From assembly GCF_024172095.1 (NCBI RefSeq), contig NZ_JAMZDX010000009.1:124001-188000 (forward strand): 64,000 nucleotides of DNA, in the 5' to 3' direction. Under the pieces are notes generated by a model, which worked only from the letters and a program-made list of their open reading frames with translations, was not told the origin of the DNA and ran no database searches. The DNA comes from Kitasatospora cinereorecta. Its GTDB lineage: Bacteria; Actinomycetota; Actinomycetes; Streptomycetales; Streptomycetaceae. Shown here one piece after another: positions 24,888 through 33,523 of this stretch; positions within the stretch are counted from its first letter, which is position 1; every line of letters starts with the position of its first letter. The position numbers and the translations under genes are program-made.

Positions 24888-25694
24888 GTGCCCGACAAGA
24901 ACGGCCCCTACAAGCCCGGCACCCCCTGCTGGCTCGACCTGATGGTGCCCGACCAGCAGGCCGCGATTGACTTCTACTGCGACCTCTTCGGCTGGCAGGG
25001 CGAGGTCGGCCCGCCGGAGACCGGCGGGTACGCGGTGTGCACGCTCAAGGGCAAGCCCGTCGCCGGGATCATGAAGGCGATGAACCCGGACGGCACCATT
25101 CCCGACCCGATGCCGCCCACCGTCTGGACGACGTACCTGGCCACCGACGCCATCGACGCCGCGATGAAGGCGGTCGGCGACGCCGGCGGGTCGGTGCTGG
25201 CCGGCCCGATGGACGTGATGGACCTCGGCCGGATGGCCGTGATCACCGACTCGACCGGCGCGGCCGTCGGCCTGTGGCAGGCCGGGACCTTCGACGGCGC
25301 CGGCATCGTCAACGAGCACGGCGCGCTGATCTGGAACGAGCTCAACACCGGCGACACCGCCGCGGCGGCCACGTTCTACAGCGCCGTCCTGCCGCTGGAG
25401 ACCGCGGCCGCGCAGCTCCCCGGTGCCGAGGGGTACATCGAGTTCCGGGTCGGCGGCCGGGCCGTCGCCGGGATGATGGACCTGGCCGCGCTCCCGCCGG
25501 GGGTGCCCCCGCACTGGCTGCCGTACTTCGGCGTGGACGACGTCGACAGCATCCAGGACGCCGCCGTTCGCGCGGGCGGCTCGCTCCTGGTCCCGGCGTT
25601 CGACATGGCCGCAGGCCGGATGGCCGTCCTCGCGGACCCGCAGGGCGGCGGCTTCGCGGTGATCGCCGCCACCACCCCGGAGCAGCCCGAATAG
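24888..25694 (+). CDS. Tandem VOC (glyoxalase-fold) domain protein
   Basis: A 268-residue protein of two vicinal-oxygen-chelate modules (about 8-130 and 145-260). Each shows a paired beta-alpha-beta pattern: CWLDLMVPDQQAAIDFYCDLFGW, and LIWNELNTGDTAAAATFYSAVL in the second. Closings are GRMAVITDSTGAAVGLWQ and GRMAVLADPQGGGFAVI. Streptomycete members include bleomycin-resistance-like and hydrolase-like proteins, so the substrate is not predictable. GGAGG lies six bases before GTG 24888. A perfect 18-bp hairpin follows the stop. Confidence 0.87.
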   Translation: MPDKNGPYKPGTPCWLDLMVPDQQAAIDFYCDLFGWQGEVGPPETGGYAVCTLKGKPVAGIMKAMNPDGTIPDPMPPTVWTTYLATDAIDAAMKAVGDAGGSVLAGPMDVMDLGRMAVITDSTGAAVGLWQAGTFDGAGIVNEHGALIWNELNTGDTAAAATFYSAVLPLETAAAQLPGAEGYIEFRVGGRAVAGMMDLAALPPGVPPHWLPYFGVDDVDSIQDAAVRAGGSLLVPAFDMAAGRMAVLADPQGGGFAVIAATTPEQPE

Positions 25695-25712
25695 GCCGGC
25701 CGGCCGCTGCGG

Positions 25713-25761
25713 AGGCAGCCGACCGGCAACCGCGGGGGGCGATGTTGCCGGTCGGCTGCCT
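25713..25761. terminator. 18-bp perfect-stem hairpin after VOC gene
   Basis: Arms 25713-25730 and 25744-25761 pair perfectly (left arm begins AGGCAGCCGACCGGC) around a 13-nt loop, 19 bp after the VOC stop. Likely an intrinsic-type terminator without a T-run, as is common in streptomycetes. Confidence 0.8.
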
Positions 25762-25840
25762 GTTGCGCGCATGCCCGCTGCCGGGAGCATGCGGATGATC
25801 GGAACAACGGGAGAGCATCGGGCAACAGGGGGAGGACGAC

Positions 25841-27187
25841 GTGTCCGCCGGATCGTTTCGGCCTGAACGCACCGGGCCGCTGACGTGGGTCCAGCAGGAG
25901 TGGCTGCCCGAGCAGCCCGACGCCCGGGAGTTCAGCCACGAGGACAACATGTTCCGCCGGCTGGACTTCCCCCCGATGCCGCCCGACCGCGTGCGCCTGG
26001 CGGTACGCCAGGTCCTGGCCCGGCACGAGCAGCTGCGCAGCCGGCTCGTCGGCCTCGGCGAGGACGCGCGGCAGGTCGTGGACGCGGTCGAGCCCGGCTG
26101 CGACCTGGTCCTCGACACCGTCGCCCCGGAGAGCTGGGACCTCGCGGTGACGGCGGCGCGGCGGACCAACTTCCGGCTCTCCCGCGAGTGGCCGCTGAAG
26201 CTGGTGGCCGACCACGGGCCGGACGGCGTGACGCGGCTGGCGATGGTCGTCGACCACTGCGCCGCCGACGGCCTCGGCGTGCTCGCGCTGTACGACGACC
26301 TCGCCGGGGCGCTCGCGGCGGCCGCCGCCGGCACCGAGTGGGTGCCCGCCGGGCCGGTGGAGCAACCGATCGACCTCGCGCTGTGGGAGTCCGCCTCGCG
26401 CGGCGGGGCGGCGTACCTGCGCCGCGTGCTGTCGCACCGGCGGCAGCAGTACGAGCGGCTGCGGAGCGGGGTCGGTGAGTACCGGCCCGCGCGGGCAGCG
26501 GCGGGCGGTGCGGAAGGGCTGCGCTTCCCGGGGTGCACGCTGAGTTCCGTCCGGCTGGCCAAGGCGGCCCAGGCCGTCGCCGACCGGACGGAGGTCCCGG
26601 TCTCCGCGGTCTACCTCGCGGCATTCGCGACCGCGCTCGGCGCCGCGGAGCAGGTCGGGACCGTCGGTGTCCTGATGCTGTCGGCCAACCGGCTCACGCC
26701 CGCCGCGCTGCGCTCGGTGCGCAACGCCGTCGTGGCCGTGCCGGTCGTCCTGGACGTCCCGCCGGCGGGCGCCTTCGCCGACGCGGTGACCGAGGCCGCG
26801 GGCGAACAACTGCGCGGCATGCGCTACGCCAACGCCGATCAGCGGCTGACCGGCGCACTCGCCGACGAGATCCTCGGCGACCTGCGGACCAGCGCCGTGG
26901 CGAGCGCGATCTACAACTTCATGCCGGAGAGCGCGCTGCGCGGCGAGGGAGTGCCCGCCGTCGTCCGGGACGCCCCACTGGACGTCGTGGAGCCGATGCC
27001 GGTGCGCGACACCGCGGCCGAGCGGATGTTCATGGTGACCCTGCGACAGGACCGGGTGATCCTCACCATGCGCTGGCGCGAGGACAACACCTGGCAGCGC
27101 TTCGCCGAACCGATGCTCCGGTACATGGCCGACCTGATCCTGCACGAGGCCGCGCCCGGCACCGACGCACCGGTCTTCCACGCCTGA
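25841..27187 (+). CDS. Stand-alone condensation-domain-like acyltransferase
   Basis: A 448-residue protein resembling the NRPS condensation / PapA superfamily. The N-terminal TGPLTWVQQEWL and the active-site-like VVDHCAADGLGVL match HHxxxDG with the first His replaced: D138-H139-C-A-A-D143-G144, so the catalytic second His and the structural Asp remain. Later motifs RNAVVAVPVVLD and IYNFMPE fit the C-terminal half. Such free-standing enzymes join acyl groups to amines or alcohols. No NRPS or carrier-protein gene lies in this window. GGAGG is seven bases before GTG 25841. Confidence 0.78.
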   Translation: MSAGSFRPERTGPLTWVQQEWLPEQPDAREFSHEDNMFRRLDFPPMPPDRVRLAVRQVLARHEQLRSRLVGLGEDARQVVDAVEPGCDLVLDTVAPESWDLAVTAARRTNFRLSREWPLKLVADHGPDGVTRLAMVVDHCAADGLGVLALYDDLAGALAAAAAGTEWVPAGPVEQPIDLALWESASRGGAAYLRRVLSHRRQQYERLRSGVGEYRPARAAAGGAEGLRFPGCTLSSVRLAKAAQAVADRTEVPVSAVYLAAFATALGAAEQVGTVGVLMLSANRLTPAALRSVRNAVVAVPVVLDVPPAGAFADAVTEAAGEQLRGMRYANADQRLTGALADEILGDLRTSAVASAIYNFMPESALRGEGVPAVVRDAPLDVVEPMPVRDTAAERMFMVTLRQDRVILTMRWREDNTWQRFAEPMLRYMADLILHEAAPGTDAPVFHA

Positions 27188-27203
27188 ACGGGCCTGGGGT
27201 CGT

Positions 27204-27228
27204 GGCCCGGGCCCCGCAGGCCCGGGCC
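27204..27228. terminator. 10-bp hairpin between convergent genes
   Basis: GGCCCGGGCC occurs at 27204-27213 and 27219-27228, pairing across a 5-nt loop, in the 48-bp gap between convergent stops. Confidence 0.7.
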
Positions 27229-27235
27229 GGTGGTG

Positions 27236-27532
27236 TCAGTGGTGGCTGACCTGGAAGCAGGCGACGTCGTACTGGGACGGAGCCCCTGCGCGGTTGTAGG
27301 CCGCGCCGCCGGTGCCGCCGTTCGTGCTCCCGAAGCCCGGCTCGTTGAACACCGAGCCGGGTGCGGTGCCGGAGTGGCCCGGCGCGCCCGCGCCAGTGCC
27401 GGGAGTCTCGAAGCTCTGGCAGGACTGGTTCGGTGGCCCGGTCCCGCTCGGGTTGGCGGCGGCCGTGGCCACCGCCGCGCCGCCGAGACACAGCAGGCCG
27501 GCGAGGAGTCCCGTTGCCACGCTGCGCAGCAT
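27236..27532 (-). CDS. Small secreted Gly/Pro/Ser-rich protein
   Basis: A 98-residue protein with a clear Sec signal peptide (MLRSVATGLLAGLLCLGGAA, cleavage probably after ATAA near residue 25). The mature part is rich in Gly, Ser and Pro, with two Cys (NQSCQSFETPG and DVACFQVSHH) that could form one disulfide. GAGGGA precedes ATG 27532. From memory, similar short exported proteins occur in many streptomycetes with no known function. Extracellular. Confidence 0.72.
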   Translation of the reverse strand: MLRSVATGLLAGLLCLGGAAVATAAANPSGTGPPNQSCQSFETPGTGAGAPGHSGTAPGSVFNEPGFGSTNGGTGGAAYNRAGAPSQYDVACFQVSHH

Positions 27533-27660
27533 CTGTTCCCTCGGTGGAACGCCTGCACGAGGCCGGACGGCCCCGCGCCCCCATCCTTCGATACGTACGC
27601 GCGGCGCCCCGCGTTCACTGGTACCGGGGACTGTCGGTGGCGGGTGCGAAGGTGGCCGGC

Positions 27661-27933
27661 ATGGACGAGGAAGCGCTGATGCGCGGCCGGGTCTACGGAG
27701 CCGACCACGACGACCCCGACCCCGGCCCGAAGCCCGGCCGCGCGTACCGGGAGCTGTGCGGCGGGCCGCTCGACGGCCTGCTCCTGGACGTGACCGGGCG
27801 GGGCGCCGACGAACTGCGCGACGGCGCGGCGCTGTGGACGGAGATCGGCCGCTACGGCCCGGGCGGCCATGCCCACTACACGCCGCGACCCGCCGATCCG
27901 CGCCGCTGGGACTGGACGGGCGACAGCCGCTGA
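27661..27933 (+). CDS. Small soluble hypothetical protein
   Basis: A 90-residue acidic and Pro/Gly-rich protein, MDEEALMRGRVYGADHDDPD..., with a central CGGPLDGLLLDVTGRGADEL and a C-terminal HAHYTPRPADPRRWDW segment. The CGGPLDG...HYTPRP pattern recalls short actinomycete proteins with a conserved GGP(L/Y)DG motif, but no function is known. GC-rich third positions support coding. A GAAGG-like site is about ten bases upstream. Confidence 0.6.
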   Translation: MDEEALMRGRVYGADHDDPDPGPKPGRAYRELCGGPLDGLLLDVTGRGADELRDGAALWTEIGRYGPGGHAHYTPRPADPRRWDWTGDSR

Positions 27934-28057
27934 CGGCCGCCCGTCGGTGGTGGCGCAGGGCCGGGTGGGTACGGTCGGCACCGGTGTGGTGCATGGGGGC
28001 GGTTCGCGCGGGCATGTATGACGGGTCCGCGCCAACTCCACCCCGGAAGGCAGCCAC

Positions 28058-28735
28058 GTGAACCGCAAGACCTGGGCCCTGCTCACCGCCCTGACCACCC
28101 TGCCGCTGGCCCTGTCCAGCACCGTCGCGGTCGCCCAGCCGGCCGCCGCTGCCGGCGGCCCGGCGACCACCACCGCCGCCTGTACGTACACCCCGGCGGT
28201 ACCGGCCGACAACTTCAAGGGCATCCCGGTGTTCGACGCCAAGAAGGCCGCGAAGCCGTACAGCGCGACACTGCGGACCAGTCAGGGCTCGATCACCTTC
28301 AAGGCGCTCACCGACAAGGCCCCCTGCACCACCTTCTCCTTCCGGTTCCTGGCCGAGCACGACTACTTCGACCGCAGCCACTGCCACCGGCTCACCACCC
28401 AGCGGCTCTACGTCCTGCAGTGCGGCGACCCCACCGGCACCGGCAGCGGCGGGCCCGGCTACTCCTTCCCCGACGAGAACCTCGACGGCGCGACCTACCC
28501 CGCCGGTACGGTCGCCATGGCCAACGCCGGACCGAACACCAACGGCAGCCAGTTCTTCTTCGTCTGGAAGGACACCAAGCTCTCGCCCGCCTACACGCCG
28601 TTCGGCCAGGTCACCGCCGGACTCGACGTCCTGCAGAAGATCGCCGCCGGCGGCGAGGACGACCAGAACAACCCGGGCGACGGATTCCCCACCCTGCCCG
28701 TCAACATCCGCAACGTGACCATCGCCAAGCGCTGA
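28058..28735 (+). CDS. Secreted cyclophilin-type peptidyl-prolyl isomerase
   Basis: A 225-residue cyclophilin with an export signal (residues 1-32, VNRKTWALLTALTTLPLALS...). The PPIase domain runs from about 70 to the end: TLRTSQGSITFKAL, FRFLAEHDYFDRSHCHRL, GYSFPDENLDGATYPAGTVAMAN, NTNGSQFFFVW and YTPFGQVTAGLDVLQKI. It assists proline isomerisation in proteins outside the cell. The usual FHRVI becomes CHRLTTQR and the catalytic Arg-equivalent is shifted, but the fold is clear. GGAAGG precedes GTG 28058. A hairpin at 28775-28798 follows. Confidence 0.88.
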   Translation: MNRKTWALLTALTTLPLALSSTVAVAQPAAAAGGPATTTAACTYTPAVPADNFKGIPVFDAKKAAKPYSATLRTSQGSITFKALTDKAPCTTFSFRFLAEHDYFDRSHCHRLTTQRLYVLQCGDPTGTGSGGPGYSFPDENLDGATYPAGTVAMANAGPNTNGSQFFFVWKDTKLSPAYTPFGQVTAGLDVLQKIAAGGEDDQNNPGDGFPTLPVNIRNVTIAKR

Positions 28736-28774
28736 CCCGCCGCCCCGATCTGCGGCCCCGACCCGCCGCCGCGA

Positions 28775-28798
28775 CCCGCCCGGGCGACCCCGGGCGGG
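28775..28798 (+). terminator. Hairpin after cyclophilin gene
   Basis: CCCGCCCGGG (28775-28784) and CCCGGGCGGG (28789-28798) pair perfectly across a 4-nt loop, 40 bp after the stop. Confidence 0.7.
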
Positions 28799-28850
28799 CC
28801 GGTGGCTTGTTCCCGACCTGCCACGCCGCGTAGTGGTGCATGATCAGCGC

Positions 28851-29240
28851 GTGAGCGACTGGTGGGGCAGGCGCAGGGATGCGCTGCTGATCGAGCTGGC
28901 CGAGGCGCTGGCGTACTTCGGTGCGGAACTCCTCGAAGACCCCGGCGCCGGCGAACTCGCCCGCGCCGCCCGGGCCCTCGCCCGCGAGTACCGTGCCAGC
29001 GACCGGGGCCACCCCGTCCGGCAGGTCGGCGAGTTGCTGGCGGCGGCCGCCGCCGACCTGCGCACCGCCGACCGCCTCCGTGGCACCCTCCTGCCGGTCG
29101 TCACCCACCACCTGCGCCGCTCCGCCCTCCACCTCGCCGCCGCCCGCTCCCACCTCCGCCGGCCCGTCCCTGCCGGCCCCCGATCAGTCGGGCATGAACC
29201 GCACACCGAACGACTGATTTCGGCCGACCCTCGACCCTGA
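28851..29240 (+). CDS. Hypothetical helical protein
   Basis: A 129-residue, mostly helical Ala/Arg/Leu-rich protein starting MSDWWGRRRDALLIELAEAL. No motif or membrane segment is visible. GTG 28851 follows CATGAT by six bases, consistent with a leaderless transcript; the frame extends upstream to 28833 without a ribosome site. Coding is supported by high third-position GC over the N-terminal 100 codons and less so at the C-terminus (HEPHTERLISADPRP). Confidence 0.5.
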   Translation: MSDWWGRRRDALLIELAEALAYFGAELLEDPGAGELARAARALAREYRASDRGHPVRQVGELLAAAAADLRTADRLRGTLLPVVTHHLRRSALHLAAARSHLRRPVPAGPRSVGHEPHTERLISADPRP

Positions 29241-29243
29241 GGT

Positions 29244-29271
29244 TTGAGGCCCCCGGGCAGCCACGTAGCGT
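29244..29271 (+). promoter_or_regulatory. Leaderless promoter candidate of the Nudix gene
   Basis: TTGAGG (29244-29249), a 16-bp spacer and TAGCGT (29266-29271) end six bases before ATG 29278. Confidence 0.45.
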
Positions 29272-29277
29272 GGGCGC

Positions 29278-29775
29278 ATGCCCACGGTGAAGCTTCGGCA
29301 CGCGGTTCGTGCGGTCGTCCTGGACGAGGAGAACCGCATCCTGCTCTGCAGGCTGGTCATTCCGAAGCCGACCGGTGCCATCACGGTGTGGGCGGCGCCC
29401 GGTGGTGGTGTCGAGCGCGGGGAGACGCTGCTCGGCGCGTTGCAGGGGGAGTTGCACGAGGAGGTCGGCCTGACGCTCGAGGGCGACCCGCCGCAGGTGT
29501 GGCACCAGGAGGTCGTGGCCGCCGGGCACGCGGAGGGCTGCGACGGTGTGGTCAACGACTACTTCCTCGTCCGGACCGCGTCGTTCCACCCACGCGGTGC
29601 GATGACGGACGATCAGCTCGCCGCCGAGAACCTGCGCGGTCTGCGCTGGTGGCGGCCGGCGGAGATCGCGGGCCACCGCGGCCTCGAGCTGTTCTCGCCG
29701 CGGGATCTCGCCACACCGTTGGCCGCGCTGATCGCCGGCGGCGCTCCGGCCGAGCCGGTGCGCCTCGGGCTGTGA
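29278..29775 (+). CDS. Nudix hydrolase with altered Nudix box
   Basis: A 165-residue Nudix protein. The box reads GGGVERGETLLGALQGELHE-EVGL: all Glu and Gly of GX5EX7REUXEEXGU are present, but the Arg before Glu is Gly. The N-terminus LRHAVRAVVLDEENRILLCRL and the C-terminal LRWWRPAEIAGH are typical of NTP or coenzyme pyrophosphatases. The changed residue lies next to the metal-binding Glu, so activity should be intact or reduced. TAGCGT six bases before ATG, with TTGAGG 16 bp upstream of it, suggests a leaderless promoter. Confidence 0.87.
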   Translation: MPTVKLRHAVRAVVLDEENRILLCRLVIPKPTGAITVWAAPGGGVERGETLLGALQGELHEEVGLTLEGDPPQVWHQEVVAAGHAEGCDGVVNDYFLVRTASFHPRGAMTDDQLAAENLRGLRWWRPAEIAGHRGLELFSPRDLATPLAALIAGGAPAEPVRLGL

Positions 29776-29788
29776 GGTCCGGGCTGCG

Positions 29789-29980
29789 GTGCCGTACGCC
29801 CGGCGAGGGCGGATGCCGGTCGGTGAGGCACCGTTGCAGGGCCGGACGGATGCCGCATGGGGCGTAGCCGGCCTGGAGTCCGCCCTTGCGGGGCTGGCCG
29901 TGGACCGGGAGCCCGGCCGGTTCTCGGTGGGACCGGCCGGCCACGCGATCCTCTCGGTCCTGTGGGGGAAGGCGATCTGA
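29789..29980 (+). CDS. Possible small CDS or C-terminal gene remnant
   Basis: In the 301-bp gap between the Nudix and GNAT genes, a frame ending at 29980 reads GVAGLESALAGLAVD, EPGRFSVGPAGHAILSVLWGKAI. The last 40 codons have nearly all G/C third positions, unlike the first 20. This suggests either the tail of a decayed gene or a short real one. There is no good ribosome site and no family match. Confidence 0.25.
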   Translation: MPYARRGRMPVGEAPLQGRTDAAWGVAGLESALAGLAVDREPGRFSVGPAGHAILSVLWGKAI

Positions 29981-30076
29981 CCGACCGTCGAGCACCCGTC
30001 CTATGATCGTTTCGGGTCCGGCGCGGCCGACCCGCGCCGGACCTTCGGCGCCCGCAGGACAGGGGGACCGACAGAA

Positions 30077-30589
30077 GTGATCACCACCGAGCGCCTTCGG
30101 CTGCGCCCGCTCACCGCGGCGGACGCCGACTGGTGGGTCCGACTCCACGAGGACAGCGCGGTCAGCCGGTTCGTCGGCGCGTACACCCGGGAGCAGGCGC
30201 AGGCCCGGCTGCGGGCCATCGAGCAGCAGTGGGAGGAGCGCGGGCACGGGCTGTGCGCGGTCGAGCTGCGCGACTCCGGCGAGGCCATCGGGCGCTGCGG
30301 CCTGAACTGGTGGGACCAGTTCGGCGAGACCGAGGCCGGCTGGACGTTCGCCACCGCCCACTGGGGCCGGGGGTATGCGACGGAGGCCGCGGGTGCCGTG
30401 CTGGCCTGGGGGTTTGACACCCTGGGGCTGGAGCGGATCACCGCCATGATCCACCACGGCAACACCGCGTCCACCGCGGTCGCCCGCCGACTCGGGTTCA
30501 CGCCGCTGCGGGAGGACACCGTGCTGGACCGGCCGTGCACCGTCCATGCGCTGGACCGTGAGAACTTCCTCTCCCGCGAAGGTCGTTGA
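30077..30589 (+). CDS. GNAT acetyltransferase (RimJ/L-like)
   Basis: A 170-residue N-acetyltransferase: MITTERLRLRPLTAADADWW, then FATAHWGRGYATEAAGAVL (acetyl-CoA-binding region Q/R-x-x-G-x-G/A) and NTASTAVARRLGFTPLRED. This is the Acetyltransf_3 pattern that modifies protein N-termini or small amines. Start GTG has a weak site; a TATGAT box lies near 30002-30007, giving a leader of about 65 nt. Convergent with the DUF1905 gene, 33 bp apart. Confidence 0.87.
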   Translation: MITTERLRLRPLTAADADWWVRLHEDSAVSRFVGAYTREQAQARLRAIEQQWEERGHGLCAVELRDSGEAIGRCGLNWWDQFGETEAGWTFATAHWGRGYATEAAGAVLAWGFDTLGLERITAMIHHGNTASTAVARRLGFTPLREDTVLDRPCTVHALDRENFLSREGR

Positions 30590-30622
30590 CCTCGGGCGGG
30601 CCGCTTCCGCTCCCGTTGCCGG

Positions 30623-30919
30623 CTACCGGCTGTCGAGCCGGACCGTCAGCTCGACGGTCACCTCGTCGCCGGGCGTGAGGTCCAGCGGCCTGCGCACGGC
30701 GTTCTTGAGGGGGAGCAGGTAGCCGCCGTCCTTCGGGAACAGTGAGGTGGCGAAGGCGACCTCGCCGATCCGGGCCTCCACCGGGATGACGCCCCAGCCG
30801 TAAGTGGCCTGGGAGGCGACCTCGTTGATGTCGGCGGACTGCTCCTCGGGCAGCGGGACGAAGTAGTACGGGGAGGGCCCGCGCCACTCGATGACGTGGC
30901 CGGCGAAGGCGAGGTCCAT
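30623..30919 (-). CDS. DUF1905 family protein
   Basis: A 98-residue beta-rich protein: MDLAFAGHVIEWRGPSPYYF, VPLPEEQSADINEVASQA, YGWGVIPVEARIGEVAFATS, LFPKDGGYLLPLKNAVRRPL. These are the conserved blocks of DUF1905, a small family of unknown function found in many actinomycetes and often fused to YdeI-like domains. No ribosome site is obvious. Two further minus-strand genes lie upstream with short gaps. Confidence 0.85.
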   Translation of the reverse strand: MDLAFAGHVIEWRGPSPYYFVPLPEEQSADINEVASQATYGWGVIPVEARIGEVAFATSLFPKDGGYLLPLKNAVRRPLDLTPGDEVTVELTVRLDSR

Positions 30920-30992
30920 GAGGTTCGGTCCGTTCGTGGAGAGGGAGAGTGCGCTCGGCAGCGTAGCGGGACGCAGAGGATCGGGGGCGTGG

Positions 30993-31367
30993 TCAGCCGT
31001 GGGCGCGTTGGGGCAGGACGCGGCGCGGCAGCGGGTGGTGCCAGGTGCCGGTGCGGGCCGTGAGGATGCTGCGGGCCAGGATCCGGGCCTCGGCGCGGAC
31101 CGCCTCGGCGGTGGGCGCGTCGACACCGTCCAGGGCCCGGCACAGCCGGGCGACGGCATGCAGGTCCGGTACGTCCTGCGGCGGGAGGACCCCCCGGTCC
31201 GCCAGGCCCTCGGCCAGGCGCGCGGCGAACTCGGCGTCGTCGGCGAGGGCGGCGGCTCCCACCCCGTGGTGGTCGGCCCAGGCGCGGTGGTCCGCCTCGT
31301 CGGCGGCGAGGATCGCCAGCAGCGGCGCGATCCACCGCCGCCACTGCTCGTCGGTGTCGGGTCCCAT
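30993..31367 (-). CDS. Hypothetical helical protein next to aminotransferase gene
   Basis: A 124-residue protein, MGPDTDEQWRRWIAPLLAIL..., mainly helical, with DDAEFAARLAEGLADRGVLP and AVRAEARILARSIL. It contains DEADHRAWADHHGVG, a His/Asp-rich stretch. No family is recognised. It sits 34 bp downstream of the class III aminotransferase in the same direction, so the two may be co-transcribed. Start at ATG 31367, with GAGG about eight bases upstream. Confidence 0.55.
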   Translation of the reverse strand: MGPDTDEQWRRWIAPLLAILAADEADHRAWADHHGVGAAALADDAEFAARLAEGLADRGVLPPQDVPDLHAVARLCRALDGVDAPTAEAVRAEARILARSILTARTGTWHHPLPRRVLPQRAHG

Positions 31368-31401
31368 GCGGACAGCCTCGCACGCCGCCGCGGGGTGCCC
31401 G

Positions 31402-32802
<1,401 letters not shown>

Positions 32803-33523
32803 CGACCTTGTCCTCGCCGATCTGGGTTCCCGGCCGACACTACGCCGCTGCCGGTCGGCCGCCAGCCGGGGTGACGGCCCGGAGCTGCGACGGATCGGTT
32901 CGCGGTCGTTCTTCTGTGCGAATCGTTGTCATGGCCTGCTGTCGGCCCGTTTTCCGGTGGGTCGATGGAATGATTCCCGGCGCAGGGTGAGCGCAGGGGC
33001 GCACGGCGGCCGGGGGGTGTCCGGGCGGTGCGGTCGAGGTGCATTCGGGTGCGCGCTGCGGGCGCCGGTTGGTATCCGGACAGTGCGGTGGCCGGCGGGT
33101 CGATGGCGGTGGAGTGACATTCGCGCGTCGCGGGGTGGTCGAGGGCGGAATTCCTGCCTTTCGCCGGCCGAGGCGGCCCCGACCGGCGGTGGTCGCGCCA
33201 GTGGACCGTGCCGTTGTCACCTGCGCTTCAGCCGGGCGAGGCAGCCGGTGTTCGAATTGCTCCTGCACTTATTGGAATGTTTGGACTGATTGCCTACGGT
33301 CGAAGGCTGCAGCGGACGGCTGCGGTGGCCTTCAAAGTGGGATATTCGGCCAAGAATTTTGACAGATCTTGTGCAGCCCGAGTGTGCACCGCAGACTTTT
33401 TCTCGGCCGCAGGGAACGGCGTTCGTCCGTGGCGAAACGTTCTCCTCGGGATTCCTTTTCTGTGAGTGCCCCGCCGCGGGCACCGTCCGGCTCCTGTCGT
33501 TCCGCTCCCGCTGGAGGGTTCCG
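32803..33523. other. 721-bp divergent control region, AT-richer near 33240-33460
   Basis: No gene recognised between the divergent aminotransferase and LanKC genes. The stretch from about 33240 to 33460 has lower GC than its surroundings, with TTATTGGAATG/TTTGGACTG near 33269-33288 and TTGACA at 33359-33364 as a -35 candidate; no good -10 is spaced after it. This should hold the promoter of the lanthipeptide cluster and a leader of perhaps 100-150 nt. Confidence 0.5.
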
